Assembly (NCBI RefSeq): GCF_004366355.1
Contig: NZ_SODV01000001.1
Coordinates: 62,001-126,000, forward strand
Direction: 5' to 3'
DNA length: 64,000 nucleotides
Source: Dinghuibacter silviterrae
GTDB taxonomy: Bacteria; Bacteroidota; Bacteroidia; Chitinophagales; Chitinophagaceae
The notes under the pieces were generated by a model. The model saw only the letters and a program-made list of their open reading frames with translations. It did no database searches and was not told the origin of the DNA. Shown piece by piece: positions 1 through 8,729 of this stretch. The position numbers and the translations under genes are program-made. Position 1 is the first letter of the stretch. Each line of letters begins with the position of its first letter.

Positions 1-829
<829 letters not shown>

Positions 830-1258
830 TTATTTATTTAGCGGCGTTGCCTTCAATGCGATCAGCTTCCAGGCACCCGCCGGTTCAGGTCTTACAAATA
901 CCTCTATATAAGAGAGATGCAGCGACGTTTTGGTGCCCGAGACCGTAACGACAAATGTCCCCTTGCCGGTGACGATCGCTGTATTCTCCGCTACCACCTC
1001 GTTGCTTTCCTCCACCTCGATACTATTGTGCATAAAATTGCCCCCTTTCAAGCGCTGCAAGTATTGGTCCCTGGATTCTATCCGCCCATCCAACGCGGAA
1101 AACACCATCCGGGGGTCGAGCAGGGCGTCCAGCGAATCGAGCCTACCCGATACCTCCAACCGGAATATGGCCGTTGAAACCTCTTGTGCATTTTGGCCGT
1201 ATCCCACCACGCACCGAAGAGCGAGCACAACAATAATTGTCAATTGTCTCATTTTCAT
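830..1258 (-). CDS. Exported SnoaL/NTF2-like protein
   Basis: Small protein of 142 residues with the alpha+beta cone fold of the NTF2/SnoaL/DUF4440 group. The open frame begins at 1285, but the ATG at 1258 (MKMRQLTIIVVLALRCVVGY) gives a normal signal peptide ending near GYGQ, so I prefer it. The body has the usual pattern: an N-terminal helix with SGRLDSLDALLDPRMVF, a RDQYLQRL helix and a closing strand WKLIALKATPL. Members bind small ligands or are catalytic, but no active-site residues can be assigned. Its 3' end is 6 bases from the start of the aldo/keto reductase at 823, so the two probably share a transcript. Confidence 0.8.
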   Translation of the reverse strand: MKMRQLTIIVVLALRCVVGYGQNAQEVSTAIFRLEVSGRLDSLDALLDPRMVFSALDGRIESRDQYLQRLKGGNFMHNSIEVEESNEVVAENTAIVTGKGTFVVTVSGTKTSLHLSYIEVFVRPEPAGAWKLIALKATPLNK

Positions 1259-1368
1259 GTTGCAAAGTTCCATCCAAACCACCACACCACACTTATACCA
1301 ATTCCTGCTTCTCTTACCATTTTTCCCAAATAGCCACTAGCCCCAGCCGTTCTTCGCGTCCGGTGCGT

Positions 1369-1376
1369 AATTTTGA
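1369..1376 (+). promoter_or_regulatory. Bacteroidota -7 promoter element (TAATTTTG)
   Basis: Exact match to the TAnnTTTG -7 consensus of Bacteroidota, ending 20 bases before the ATG of the AraC regulator at 1397. No good TTTG -33 element is seen at the usual 19-21 base distance, so the call rests on the -7 box and its position. Confidence 0.4.
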
Positions 1377-1396
1377 AGGAGCGAAACAGGAAAGCA

Positions 1397-2293
1397 ATGA
1401 ACGAGATCATAAAAATCGCCAGCGTAGATGCCTACAATAAGCTGCGTGGCGTAGAAACCCAACATCCCCTGGTCAGTGTCTTTAACCTGTCGGGGAAAAA
1501 GCCGATGCCCGTCGAGACTTTCAATTTCGGCTTATACGTTGTCTATCTTAAGGAATTAAAATGCGGCGAGCTAAAATATGGCCGTAACCTCTACGACTAC
1601 CAGGAAGGGACACTGGTATTTGTGGCGCCTGGTCAAATATTGGGCGTACAGCCAAACGCCGCCGCCGCTGACCCGAAAGGCTGGGTACTCCTTTTCCACC
1701 CAGACTTACTCACCGGCACCCATTTGGGAAAACATATCCATGACTACTCGTTCTTTTCCTATGATGTGAACGAAGCCCTTCACCTCTCCGAAAAAGAAAG
1801 ACAGATTGTTCTCGACTGCTTCGAAAAAATCCAGATAGAGCTGGACCAATCCATCGACAAGCACAGCAAAACGCTGATCGCCTCCAACATCGAACTGTTC
1901 CTGAACTATTGCACCCGTTTCTACGACCGGCAGTTTATTACCAGGGACAACGCAAACAAGGGCATCCTGGAGAAGTTCGAAGACCTCCTCAACAACTACT
2001 ACGCCACGGACAAGCCCCAGCAAATCGGCCTCCCCTCGGTCGCCTGGTGCGCGGAGCAACTGCATCTGTCCGCCAAATATTTCGGGGACCTCATCAAGAA
2101 GGAAACAGGTACCTCCGCCCAGGAATACATCCAGTCCAAGGTAATCGACGTCGCCAAAGAGCGCATCTTCGATATGGACAAATCCCTTAGCGAAATCGCC
2201 TACGATCTGGGGTTCAGGTACCCCCAACATTTCACCCGGCTGTTTAAGCTTAAGGTGGGGGTTACCCCGAATGCGTATAGAATAATGAACTAA
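1397..2293 (+). CDS. AraC-family transcriptional regulator
   Basis: Regulator of 298 residues with an N-terminal cupin-like sensing domain (starting around HPLVSVFNLSGKK) and a C-terminal AraC double helix-turn-helix over the last ~100 residues (SLSEIAYDLGFRYPQHFTRL, then LKVGVTPNAYR). The frame opens at 1373 but paralogues in this window begin close to the ATG at 1397, and a TAATTTTG box at 1369-1376 would lie just upstream of it. It is divergent from the SnoaL-like/aldo-keto reductase pair, which is its probable target. It resembles the AraC genes at 7812-8717 and 63476-64000, which also sit next to reductases. Confidence 0.9.
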   Translation: MNEIIKIASVDAYNKLRGVETQHPLVSVFNLSGKKPMPVETFNFGLYVVYLKELKCGELKYGRNLYDYQEGTLVFVAPGQILGVQPNAAAADPKGWVLLFHPDLLTGTHLGKHIHDYSFFSYDVNEALHLSEKERQIVLDCFEKIQIELDQSIDKHSKTLIASNIELFLNYCTRFYDRQFITRDNANKGILEKFEDLLNNYYATDKPQQIGLPSVAWCAEQLHLSAKYFGDLIKKETGTSAQEYIQSKVIDVAKERIFDMDKSLSEIAYDLGFRYPQHFTRLFKLKVGVTPNAYRIMN

Positions 2294-2450
2294 TACGACT
2301 GATAACTGAATGTCCATTTTCCTTACCTTGTGTGAACATTCAACGCTATGCGCCCCAAAGGTGTCAATATCGAAGGCGTCCCCCCGAGCTGGAAGCCCTA
2401 CTCGTCAAAGACGCCAACGCTAAAGCTTTTTAGCCTCAAAACCACACAGC

Positions 2451-3065
2451 ATGGAACCCGGCAAAAAACATTGGGAAAATATCTACAGGACCAAGGGGCC
2501 GGCTGACCTCAGTTGGACCCAGGCCCAACCCGCCATTTCGCTAGACTTCATCCATAGCTTCCACCTGCCTCGTACCGCCCGGATCATCGACATAGGTGGC
2601 GGAGACAGCCGGCTCGTAGACTGCCTGCTCGATGAGGGCTACACCGATCTTACCGTGCTCGATATATCTGGCGCTGCCCTCCGGAAGACCCAACAACGAT
2701 TAGGCCACCGCGCCCACCAAGTCAAATGGATCGAACAAGACATCACGCTATTCCATCCCACCGAGACCTACGACTTGTGGCACGACCGGGCAACCTTTCA
2801 CTTCCTTACCACGTCCCCCCAGGTCTCGAACTACCTTTCTACCGCCCGCGGCGCCCTCCCTTCCGGTGGCTATTTCGTGATTGGCACCTTCTCCGACAAC
2901 GGCCCCGAAAAATGCAGCGGCCTGCCCATCCATCAATACAGCGAACAAGAGCTAACCGAAGCCCTCACCAACGGCTTTAGCAAAATCAAGTGCATTACAG
3001 AAGATCATCACACCCCGTTCAATACGCTGCAAAACTTTCTGTTCTGCTCCTTCAAACGGGCATGA
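2451..3065 (+). CDS. Class I SAM-dependent methyltransferase
   Basis: Cytoplasmic methyltransferase of 204 residues. Motif I for SAM binding is clear (IIDIGGGDSRLVD, residues 45-57), followed by the acidic end of strand 2 (LTVLDISG), a motif II/III region (YDLWHDRATFHFL) and a post-motif glycine (PSGGYFVIGTFSDNGP). The start HWENIYRTKGPADLSW is typical of small Tellurite/UbiE-like methyltransferases with the pattern 'HWxxxY'. The methyl acceptor cannot be told from sequence. The gene stands alone and is convergent with the SRPBCC gene at 3083. Confidence 0.88.
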   Translation: MEPGKKHWENIYRTKGPADLSWTQAQPAISLDFIHSFHLPRTARIIDIGGGDSRLVDCLLDEGYTDLTVLDISGAALRKTQQRLGHRAHQVKWIEQDITLFHPTETYDLWHDRATFHFLTTSPQVSNYLSTARGALPSGGYFVIGTFSDNGPEKCSGLPIHQYSEQELTEALTNGFSKIKCITEDHHTPFNTLQNFLFCSFKRA

Positions 3066-3082
3066 CGGGGAGTGAAAGCCGA

Positions 3083-3532
3083 CTATTGCCTATCCGTATA
3101 AGATTTTAGCCCCACGAAAAACTTCTTTATCCCTGTATCCGACTGTCTTCGTATCATCAAAGCATCCAAAACTTTACCGATCAAACCATATTTTACTTTG
3201 TATTCCATCACCTGCTTTACTTTGGTTTGATGGCCGATCTGCTCAAACCCATAGCTATGCTTTAGTTGCTGAATTGGAAAGGAACAGGCAGTCAATTCAT
3301 ACGCCAATGCTTCATTTTTTTTCCAAACCGTTACCTTCTCTTCAAACCAGTTTTTGCCGTCCTTCATGCCCACCTTTCTAGTCGCACCGATACCGCTCCC
3401 CGCCGCGGAGAGGGCCCGGGCGCTTTTTACAGTGGGGTCGTACTTTTCCAGTTCTTCAATACTGGAAAGAGCGTCCCAGATTTTGTCAATGGGCGCATCA
3501 ATGATGATCTCGTTGTATAGCGTTGTCATCAA
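3083..3532 (-). CDS. SRPBCC-family lipid/ligand-binding protein
   Basis: Protein of 149 residues with the helix-grip (START/Bet v1) fold shown by the typical beginning NEIIIDAPIDKIWDALSSIE, the central TRKVGMKDGKNWFEEKV and a C-terminal helix. The family binds hydrophobic ligands in a pocket; the ligand is unknown. It is 3 bases downstream of a second SRPBCC gene (3536-3994) on the same strand, and the two form an operon divergent from a truncated HxlR regulator. MM at the start leaves one residue of uncertainty. Confidence 0.85.
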   Translation of the reverse strand: MMTTLYNEIIIDAPIDKIWDALSSIEELEKYDPTVKSARALSAAGSGIGATRKVGMKDGKNWFEEKVTVWKKNEALAYELTACSFPIQQLKHSYGFEQIGHQTKVKQVMEYKVKYGLIGKVLDALMIRRQSDTGIKKFFVGLKSYTDRQ

Positions 3533-3535
3533 CCG

Positions 3536-3994
3536 TTATTTTTCAGTGAGCGATCTTATATTGTCCAATATGGTTTCCTGGGCTTTTTGAATCATCCTTT
3601 TCATCATCACTCCATTCATAACTTTCGCCATCATATTGGCTGGCCTGTACCAGGTTTCACTGGTAACCCGGGTCTCGGTATCCCCTATTCTTTCGAGGTC
3701 AAAGCAAAACCGGGTATCCTTTAGCATGCTGCCCATTCCCATCGTATCATGCTCGATGGTCCAGACAGTCTTTGCTCCAGGGACCAATTCGATGAGTTTT
3801 TCGGTCATTGTACCCTTCCTTCCCCCGTTATTGATCTCGCAGGTTCGCGTGCCGTAAAGACAGTCCATTGTACCCGTTGCCTTGACAACGCCCGGGTTTA
3901 CTTTGTGAAGCACGTTAATATCGGTGATCACAGACCATATATCAGCGATAGGCGCGTGGATAACAGCCTCCGTCCTTACCTGCAATTTGCTCAT
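3536..3994 (-). CDS. SRPBCC-family protein
   Basis: Second helix-grip protein, 152 residues, beginning MSKLQVRTEAVIHAPIADIW with the same signature as its neighbour: IADIWSVITDINVLHKVNP, a central basic strand and a long closing helix MNGVMMKRMIQKAQETILDN. Pairwise similarity to the product of 3083-3532 suggests a local duplication. First gene of a two-gene operon; its start lies 21 bases from a perfect palindrome (4015-4031) in the intergenic region shared with the HxlR-type gene, so HxlR-type control is likely. Confidence 0.85.
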   Translation of the reverse strand: MSKLQVRTEAVIHAPIADIWSVITDINVLHKVNPGVVKATGTMDCLYGTRTCEINNGGRKGTMTEKLIELVPGAKTVWTIEHDTMGMGSMLKDTRFCFDLERIGDTETRVTSETWYRPANMMAKVMNGVMMKRMIQKAQETILDNIRSLTEK

Positions 3995-4014
3995 GAATGC
4001 ATGAATTTTAATTT

Positions 4015-4031
4015 ACTTGTCTTTTACAAGT
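4015..4031. promoter_or_regulatory. Palindromic operator, probable HxlR site
   Basis: Perfect inverted repeat ACTTGT-5 bases-ACAAGT lying between the divergent SRPBCC operon (start 3994) and the HxlR-type reading frame (4057). A second ACTTGT half-site follows at 4048-4053. HxlR regulators bind short palindromes of this kind next to their own genes; that this one is bound by the neighbouring regulator is inference. Confidence 0.6.
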
Positions 4032-4056
4032 ACAAATATACCATCCTACTTGTATT

Positions 4057-4392
4057 TTGCTTTTGATCATCAGGGACATGATGTTCAAAGGGCAAAATAC
4101 CTATGGAGACTTTCTACACGGAGGCGAAGGCATCGCCACGAATATCCTGGCCGACAGGCTCGCCACGCTGGAATGCGCCAATATAATTTCCAGGCAAAAA
4201 CACCCGGAAAGCCGGGCCAAGATCCTCTATAAACTGACACCAAAAGGCATTGACCTGATCCCCGTACTGGTTGAAATGATTGGCTGGAGTGAAAAATACC
4301 ATAAGGTTCATCCACAGGCTGTGGCGTTCGCAAAACAAATGGAAAAGAATAAGTCAGGGCTTATCGAATCCTTGTATAAGAGTTTACAATGA
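4057..4392 (+). pseudogene. HxlR-family winged-helix regulator, 5'-truncated
   Basis: The frame encodes the core of an HxlR regulator: LLIIRDMMFKGQNTYGDFL, the recognition region GIATNILADRLATLECANII, the wing RAKILYKLTPKGIDL and the C-terminal helix. Family members start about 25 residues earlier with a redox-sensitive Cys-Pro segment and a G-D-K-W-T motif. Here that part is absent: the first conserved residues follow directly on the operator region, with no ATG before the internal ATGs at 4078 and 4081 and only a TTG at 4057. The frame is open back to 4012, but those codons do not resemble the family. It is either a pseudogene or a shortened regulator using a weak start. Confidence 0.7.
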
Positions 4393-4396
4393 AAGC

Positions 4397-4978
4397 CTAT
4401 TGATAGCCCCGCTTAAGCAAGTACTTCGCCCCGGCCTCGAAGGCATCGGGAGAAGGCACAAAAAAGCTAAAGGCATCTGCCAGCCGATTGGTAACGTTGA
4501 AAGCGAAACACACTGCCAGCGCGTCCTCGATTTGCGACGCCGAGACCCCCGCAGTCATGGTTACGCGGATGTCGTCCGCGGCGATCGTATTCTCCCGCGT
4601 CAGCTTTCCCAGCAACAGCAAAGTCGCCCGCAGCGGCTCCTCAATGGCAGCAGTGGCCGGATCGGCAAGAACCGCGTCAACCTTTGCCCGGTCATTATAT
4701 GCCCCGGCCGCAACGGCACCGTGCGCCTTGATGCAGAACGAACACCGGTTCAAGCTCGACACATACGCCGCCATCAGCTCCCTATCCCCAACAGACCATG
4801 CTGACGGCCCCCGCATGGCCGCATGGGTAAACTTTTTCGCCGGCGCCCCATAATAACCGGGACGATAAAACACCAATTTGGCGGCATCCGGCAGCGGGTA
4901 CCCCGAAACCGCCTTGATAACGGCAAACAGCGCTTTGGTGCCGAATGAATATCCTTTATTGAGTATGTCAAGACGCAT
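4397..4978 (-). CDS. AhpD-like carboxymuconolactone decarboxylase-family protein
   Basis: All-helical protein of 193 residues with the AhpD-type active site: Cys79, Cys82 and His86 in SLNRCSFCIKAHGAVA. In AhpD the two cysteines form a redox disulphide that supports peroxide reduction, and the same role is likely here. The frame opens at 5029, but the ATG at 4978 (MRLDILNKGYSFG) is preceded by AGGAGG, an unusually good Shine-Dalgarno sequence for this phylum. That start overlaps the end of the upstream gene (stop at 4968) by 11 bases, indicating translational coupling. Confidence 0.85.
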   Translation of the reverse strand: MRLDILNKGYSFGTKALFAVIKAVSGYPLPDAAKLVFYRPGYYGAPAKKFTHAAMRGPSAWSVGDRELMAAYVSSLNRCSFCIKAHGAVAAGAYNDRAKVDAVLADPATAAIEEPLRATLLLLGKLTRENTIAADDIRVTMTAGVSASQIEDALAVCFAFNVTNRLADAFSFFVPSPDAFEAGAKYLLKRGYQ

Positions 4979-5321
4979 GACGGCCTCCTGTTTCATCTGT
5001 GATCGCCTGGCGTAAAGCAGACAAGGCATTGTTGTACTGCCGTGACGCCTGGCCCACCGCCCCGCAAATCACCAATTCAAAAATCTCGTCCTCGCTTTTC
5101 CCGGATCGCTTCACGGCATCCACGTCGCCATCCGAAATCCGATAGGCATCATTGGCCACTTTGTCGATCAGCGTTTTCAGCGGCTCCATTAGGCTGGAAT
5201 TGTCAAAGGCCGCCCGCCTTTGCGCTTCCGGGCTGACGCCCTTGCCTTTCAGAATATGGTCAACGAGCCCCTGGTACAACCGCCCAAAGCCGCCGCCGCC
5301 TTTTTGGAAGTCTTTTTCCAT
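4968..5321 (-). CDS. AhpD-fold small helical protein without Cys pair
   Basis: Helical protein of 117 residues with the pattern DGDVDAVKRSGKSEDEIFEL followed by VICGAVGQASRQYNNALSAL, which resembles half of a carboxymuconolactone decarboxylase/AhpD domain but lacks the CxxC motif. It overlaps the AhpD-like gene downstream by 11 bases and the two are clearly co-translated, so it may be its structural partner. The N-terminus is glycine-rich (FQKGGGGFGRL). It is divergent from the DHFR-fold gene at 5384. No function is assigned. Confidence 0.75.
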   Translation of the reverse strand: MEKDFQKGGGGFGRLYQGLVDHILKGKGVSPEAQRRAAFDNSSLMEPLKTLIDKVANDAYRISDGDVDAVKRSGKSEDEIFELVICGAVGQASRQYNNALSALRQAITDETGGRHAS

Positions 5322-5383
5322 ACCCGTAAATGCATTTGGAGATAGTCAAGGTAAGCAATACCTTTCAAATTCAAATGTCCCCC

Positions 5384-5950
5384 ATGCGAAAAATCATCGT
5401 CACCGAATTCACCACCCTGGACGGTGTCGTCGAAGCCCCCGGCGGCAATGAAACCCCTCACCCCCACGGTGGCTGGCAGTTCAAATTCAACCACCCGGAA
5501 ACCGGGAAGTACAAGGTGGACGAACTTGCCAGCGTGGATGCCTTGCTGTTGGGTAGAACCACGTACGAAAATTTCGCCGCATACTGGCCCACTCAAACCG
5601 GCGCCGGATTCGCCGATCCCATCAACCGTATGCCGAAATATGTCGTATCCGGAAGCCTGCAAAAGGCGGACTGGAACAACAGCCATATCCTCCGCGATAT
5701 AACCAAAGATGTCCCGGCACTGAAAAAGTCCGATGGCGGTGATATTCTCGTCTATGGGAGCGCCACGCTCGTCAAAGGTCTGCTTCACCATGACCTTGTC
5801 GACGAGTTGCGGCTGATGGTATTTCCCGTCTCGATCGGCGGTGGGTTGCGCATATTCGATGACCATCGTGAATTAAAGAAATTCGAACTTAAATACTCCC
5901 GCACGATCAATAACGGCGTTATTATCCTCGAATATCAGCCGATCAATTAA
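5384..5950 (+). CDS. Dihydrofolate reductase-fold protein (RibD C-terminal type)
   Basis: Protein of 188 residues of the RibD-C/DHFR-like family. The N-terminal strand MRKIIVTEFTTLDGVVEAPG has the typical 'SLDG' position, LLLGRTTYENFAAYWP is the NADPH-side helix motif, and the C-terminal half holds GDILVYGSATLVKGLLHHDL and VDELRLMVFPVSIGGG. The frame opens at 5330, but the ATG at 5384 starts exactly at the first strand. Members reduce unknown substrates with NADPH. A second, more distant member is at 32100-32648. Confidence 0.88.
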   Translation: MRKIIVTEFTTLDGVVEAPGGNETPHPHGGWQFKFNHPETGKYKVDELASVDALLLGRTTYENFAAYWPTQTGAGFADPINRMPKYVVSGSLQKADWNNSHILRDITKDVPALKKSDGGDILVYGSATLVKGLLHHDLVDELRLMVFPVSIGGGLRIFDDHRELKKFELKYSRTINNGVIILEYQPIN

Positions 5951-6016
5951 CTTAATGTATATTTAATACGCCCCAACGAACTAAAAATTTACCTTCCTGG
6001 TATAAACAACTCACCT

Positions 6017-6229
6017 ATGTCAAAAGAACACGCAGAACACCACAAGAAGGCCGCCTCGCATAGCGAGAAAGCCGCAGAACATCATCACGAAGCGGCAAAA
6101 CACTATGAAGCCGGCGACCATGAAGCGGGAGCCCACCATGCACACGCCGCGCATGCCCATCATCTCCACGCCGAAGATCATGCGAAGCATGCCGCGAAAC
6201 TTCATGCGGAGCATCATGGTGAGAAATAA
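6017..6229 (+). CDS. Histidine/alanine-rich small protein
   Basis: Peptide of 70 residues with 21 histidines and a very high alanine content, built on a repeating pattern of A-x-H-H, A-A-K-H and H-A-A-H units that should form one long amphipathic helix lined with His. There is no signal peptide, so it should be cytoplasmic. The composition suggests binding of divalent metals such as Ni, Zn or Cu; this is inference. The gene is monocistronic and followed by a clear stem-loop terminator at 6252-6286. Confidence 0.75.
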   Translation: MSKEHAEHHKKAASHSEKAAEHHHEAAKHYEAGDHEAGAHHAHAAHAHHLHAEDHAKHAAKLHAEHHGEK

Positions 6230-6251
6230 TTTACTCACCTCACCGCAAGTG

Positions 6252-6286
6252 TCCAGGGAGCCGTTCAAACGACTTCCTGGATTTTT
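6252..6286 (+). terminator. Intrinsic terminator after the His-rich gene
   Basis: Stem of 9 pairs with one G-T (TCCAGGGAG with CTTCCTGGA), an inner CGT/ACG extension, and a run of five T at 6282-6286. It closes the unit of the His-rich peptide gene and ends only 10 bases before the ATG of the next gene at 6297. Confidence 0.75.
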
Positions 6287-6296
6287 AGCCTAAACT

Positions 6297-7820
6297 ATGC
6301 GCAGAACATTCATATTGGTTACGTTACTGGTAACCGCACTTATCCTCTGGTGGTCATTTTACTGGACCTATGCTTTGCTGGCATTCCTCTTGGTAGGACC
6401 GTTGGCTTTTATGGGCGTGAAAGACATGTTGCAGCATAAGCAATCGATCAAACGCAATTTCCCGTTGGTCGGCCGGCTTCGTTATATGCTGGAAAAGATA
6501 CGCCCGGAGATATATCAATATTTTATTGAGTCTGATATTGACGGGACGCCCATTACCCGAAATGACAGATCCGTCATTTATCAGCGGGCCAAACAGCAGA
6601 TCGACACGACGCCTTTTGGGACCCAGCTTAATGTGTACCAGGAAGGCTATGAATGGATGACCCATTCTCTTCAGCCGATCGCCTTTCAACAATTGGATCA
6701 TCACCCGCGAATTCCTTTCGGCGGGCATCAATGCACGCAACCCTACAGTATGAGCATACTGAATGTCTCGGCCATGAGCTTCGGTTCGCTTAGCCAGAAT
6801 GCCATTGAAGCCTTGAACGGAGGCGCAAAAATTGGCGGGTTTGCCCACAACACCGGGGAAGGCGGGATCAGCCCTTATCACCTGAAACAGGGTGGGGATC
6901 TTATTTGGCAGATCGGCACGGGGTATTTCGGGGCGCGAACCCCGGAAGGTAAATTCTCGGAGGAGGCATTTGCCGCCAATGCGACATCGCCGGTGGTAAA
7001 GATGATCGAAATAAAATTATCCCAGGGCGCCAAACCAGGACACGGAGGCATCCTGCCGGCGATAAAAAATACCCCCGAAATCGCGGCTATTCGCCAGGTG
7101 ACGGCCGGGACTACCGTGTTTTCACCTCCAGCGCATAGCGCCTTCTCCACTCCGGAGGAATTGATTGGTTTTATTGAAAAGCTGCGTGCTTTATCGGGCG
7201 GCAAACCAGTTGGATTCAAGCTCTGCATCGGGATCAAAAGCGAATTCATAGCCATTTGCAAGGCCATGAAACAACTGGACAGTTATCCGGATTTCATCAC
7301 CATTGACGGGGGGGAAGGCGGCACCGGCGCCGCGCCACCCGAGTTTTCGAATTCAGTAGGGATGCCCCTGCTGGATGCCCTGGCCTTTGCAGACAACAGT
7401 CTCCGCGGTTTCGGTATCCGCGACCGCGTAAGGCTGATCGCATCCGGGAAAATCCTCACAGGCTTTCACATGGTAAGGGCCATCGCACTGGGCGCAGACA
7501 GTTGCAACAGCGCCCGTGCCATGATGATTGCCCTTGGCTGTATCCAGGCCCTCCAGTGCAACAAAAACACCTGTCCGACAGGGGTGGCCACGCAGGACCC
7601 TATGCTCATGAAAGGCCTGGTCGTCGGGGACAAAAAACAACGTGTGGCCAATTTCCACAAGCATACCATAGAGAGTTTCGTTGAGCTCATCGGTGCGGCC
7701 GGGATCGATCATCCTTCTAAATTGGACCGCTCCTATATATGCAGACGCGTCTCCATGAATCTTGTCAAATCATACGAGGAAATTTACCCCACCGTACAAG
7801 ACGGGAGCTATTTATTGTAA
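6297..7820 (+). CDS. FMN-binding glutamate synthase-family protein
   Basis: Protein of 507 residues: two membrane segments at the N-terminus (about residues 4-40) followed by a soluble TIM-barrel FMN domain like the synthase domain of GltB. Visible motifs are LNVSAMSFGSLSQNAIEAL, GGFAHNTGEGGISPYH, KPGHGGILPA, TIDGGEGGTGAAP and the Cys-containing NKNTCPTGVATQDP loop that holds the iron-sulphur cluster in glutamate synthases. There is no glutaminase domain, so it cannot act as an ordinary GltB. Such membrane-anchored archaeal/bacterial-type proteins have unclear substrates. Its 3' end overlaps the convergent AraC gene by 9 bases. Confidence 0.9.
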   Translation: MRRTFILVTLLVTALILWWSFYWTYALLAFLLVGPLAFMGVKDMLQHKQSIKRNFPLVGRLRYMLEKIRPEIYQYFIESDIDGTPITRNDRSVIYQRAKQQIDTTPFGTQLNVYQEGYEWMTHSLQPIAFQQLDHHPRIPFGGHQCTQPYSMSILNVSAMSFGSLSQNAIEALNGGAKIGGFAHNTGEGGISPYHLKQGGDLIWQIGTGYFGARTPEGKFSEEAFAANATSPVVKMIEIKLSQGAKPGHGGILPAIKNTPEIAAIRQVTAGTTVFSPPAHSAFSTPEELIGFIEKLRALSGGKPVGFKLCIGIKSEFIAICKAMKQLDSYPDFITIDGGEGGTGAAPPEFSNSVGMPLLDALAFADNSLRGFGIRDRVRLIASGKILTGFHMVRAIALGADSCNSARAMMIALGCIQALQCNKNTCPTGVATQDPMLMKGLVVGDKKQRVANFHKHTIESFVELIGAAGIDHPSKLDRSYICRRVSMNLVKSYEEIYPTVQDGSYLL

Positions 7821-8717
7821 CCCGCGGTACTCGCTGGGCGATTTCCCGGTCTTCGCCTTGAAAATCTTTGTGAAGTGGGAGGGATGCTCAAAACCCAGTT
7901 CGTAGGCAATCTCACTGATCGAATGTCCCGAACCCCACAAAAGCGTCTTTGCCCGGTCGACCAATTCCAGGTGGATGTGTTCGAGCGTGCTCTTGCCCGT
8001 TGCCTTCTGCAACAAATCGGACAAGTACGTTGGCGATAGATGTAGTTTCGAGGAAAAGTATGTCACGGGAGGTAATCCCGTTTCGATCAGCGTGGACTTG
8101 CCAAAGTACTCCTTTAGGAGCGATTCGAACCGCTGCACGATATCCGTATTGACACGGGCGCGGGTGTAAAATTGCCGGTCATAGAAACGGTTACAGTAAT
8201 TCAACAACAATTCAATGTTGTTCACGATCAGTCCCTGGGTATGCTTATCAATGGTGCCCTGGTATTCCCGCTCGATCTTCCGGAGACAATCTTTGATCAA
8301 CGCATTCTCCTCATCGGAGATGTGCAGCGCTTCGTTGGCCTCGTAGTGAAAGAAGGTGTACTCATGCATCCTTTTCCCGAGCGGTGTTCCATACAGCAAG
8401 TCGGGATGAACGAGCAAAACCCAACCCTCGTCCACCTGTATGTCGGGTCCGGCACCGATGATCTGCCCGGGTGCGGTAAAGATCAATGATCCGTCTTTGA
8501 AATCGTAATGGCTTTTGCCATAATACATCAGCCCGTCAAATTTCTTGGCCGAAATGGTATAAAATCCAAACCGGTACCGGATGGCTTCTTTGGGCCGCCG
8601 GGCGTAGAACTCGGTATGGTCGATCACGCTCACAAGCGGATGTTTCGGCCGGGGATATTGCACAAAATCGTGCAAATCCCCGATCGATTCCACCTCGACA
8701 AACAATTCTTTCTCCAT
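7812..8717 (-). CDS. AraC-family transcriptional regulator
   Basis: Protein of 301 residues with an N-terminal ligand-sensing domain (HPLVSVIDHTEFYARRPKEA) and a C-terminal AraC DNA-binding domain (HSISEIAYELGFEHPSHFTK, TGKSPSEYRG). Paralogue of 1397-2293. It lies 12 bases downstream of the truncated SDR gene on the same strand, an arrangement in which the regulator normally controls the neighbouring reductase. Its 3' end overlaps the FMN enzyme gene on the other strand by 9 bases. Confidence 0.92.
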   Translation of the reverse strand: MEKELFVEVESIGDLHDFVQYPRPKHPLVSVIDHTEFYARRPKEAIRYRFGFYTISAKKFDGLMYYGKSHYDFKDGSLIFTAPGQIIGAGPDIQVDEGWVLLVHPDLLYGTPLGKRMHEYTFFHYEANEALHISDEENALIKDCLRKIEREYQGTIDKHTQGLIVNNIELLLNYCNRFYDRQFYTRARVNTDIVQRFESLLKEYFGKSTLIETGLPPVTYFSSKLHLSPTYLSDLLQKATGKSTLEHIHLELVDRAKTLLWGSGHSISEIAYELGFEHPSHFTKIFKAKTGKSPSEYRGLQ

Positions 8718-8729
8718 GATGCTATAAAT

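Noticed and set aside
2348-2506. 52-codon frame before and into the methyltransferase gene
   Set aside because: Overlaps the methyltransferase start out of frame and has no recognisable content.
5249-5866. 205-codon minus-strand frame
   Set aside because: Antisense to the DHFR-fold gene, no family pattern.
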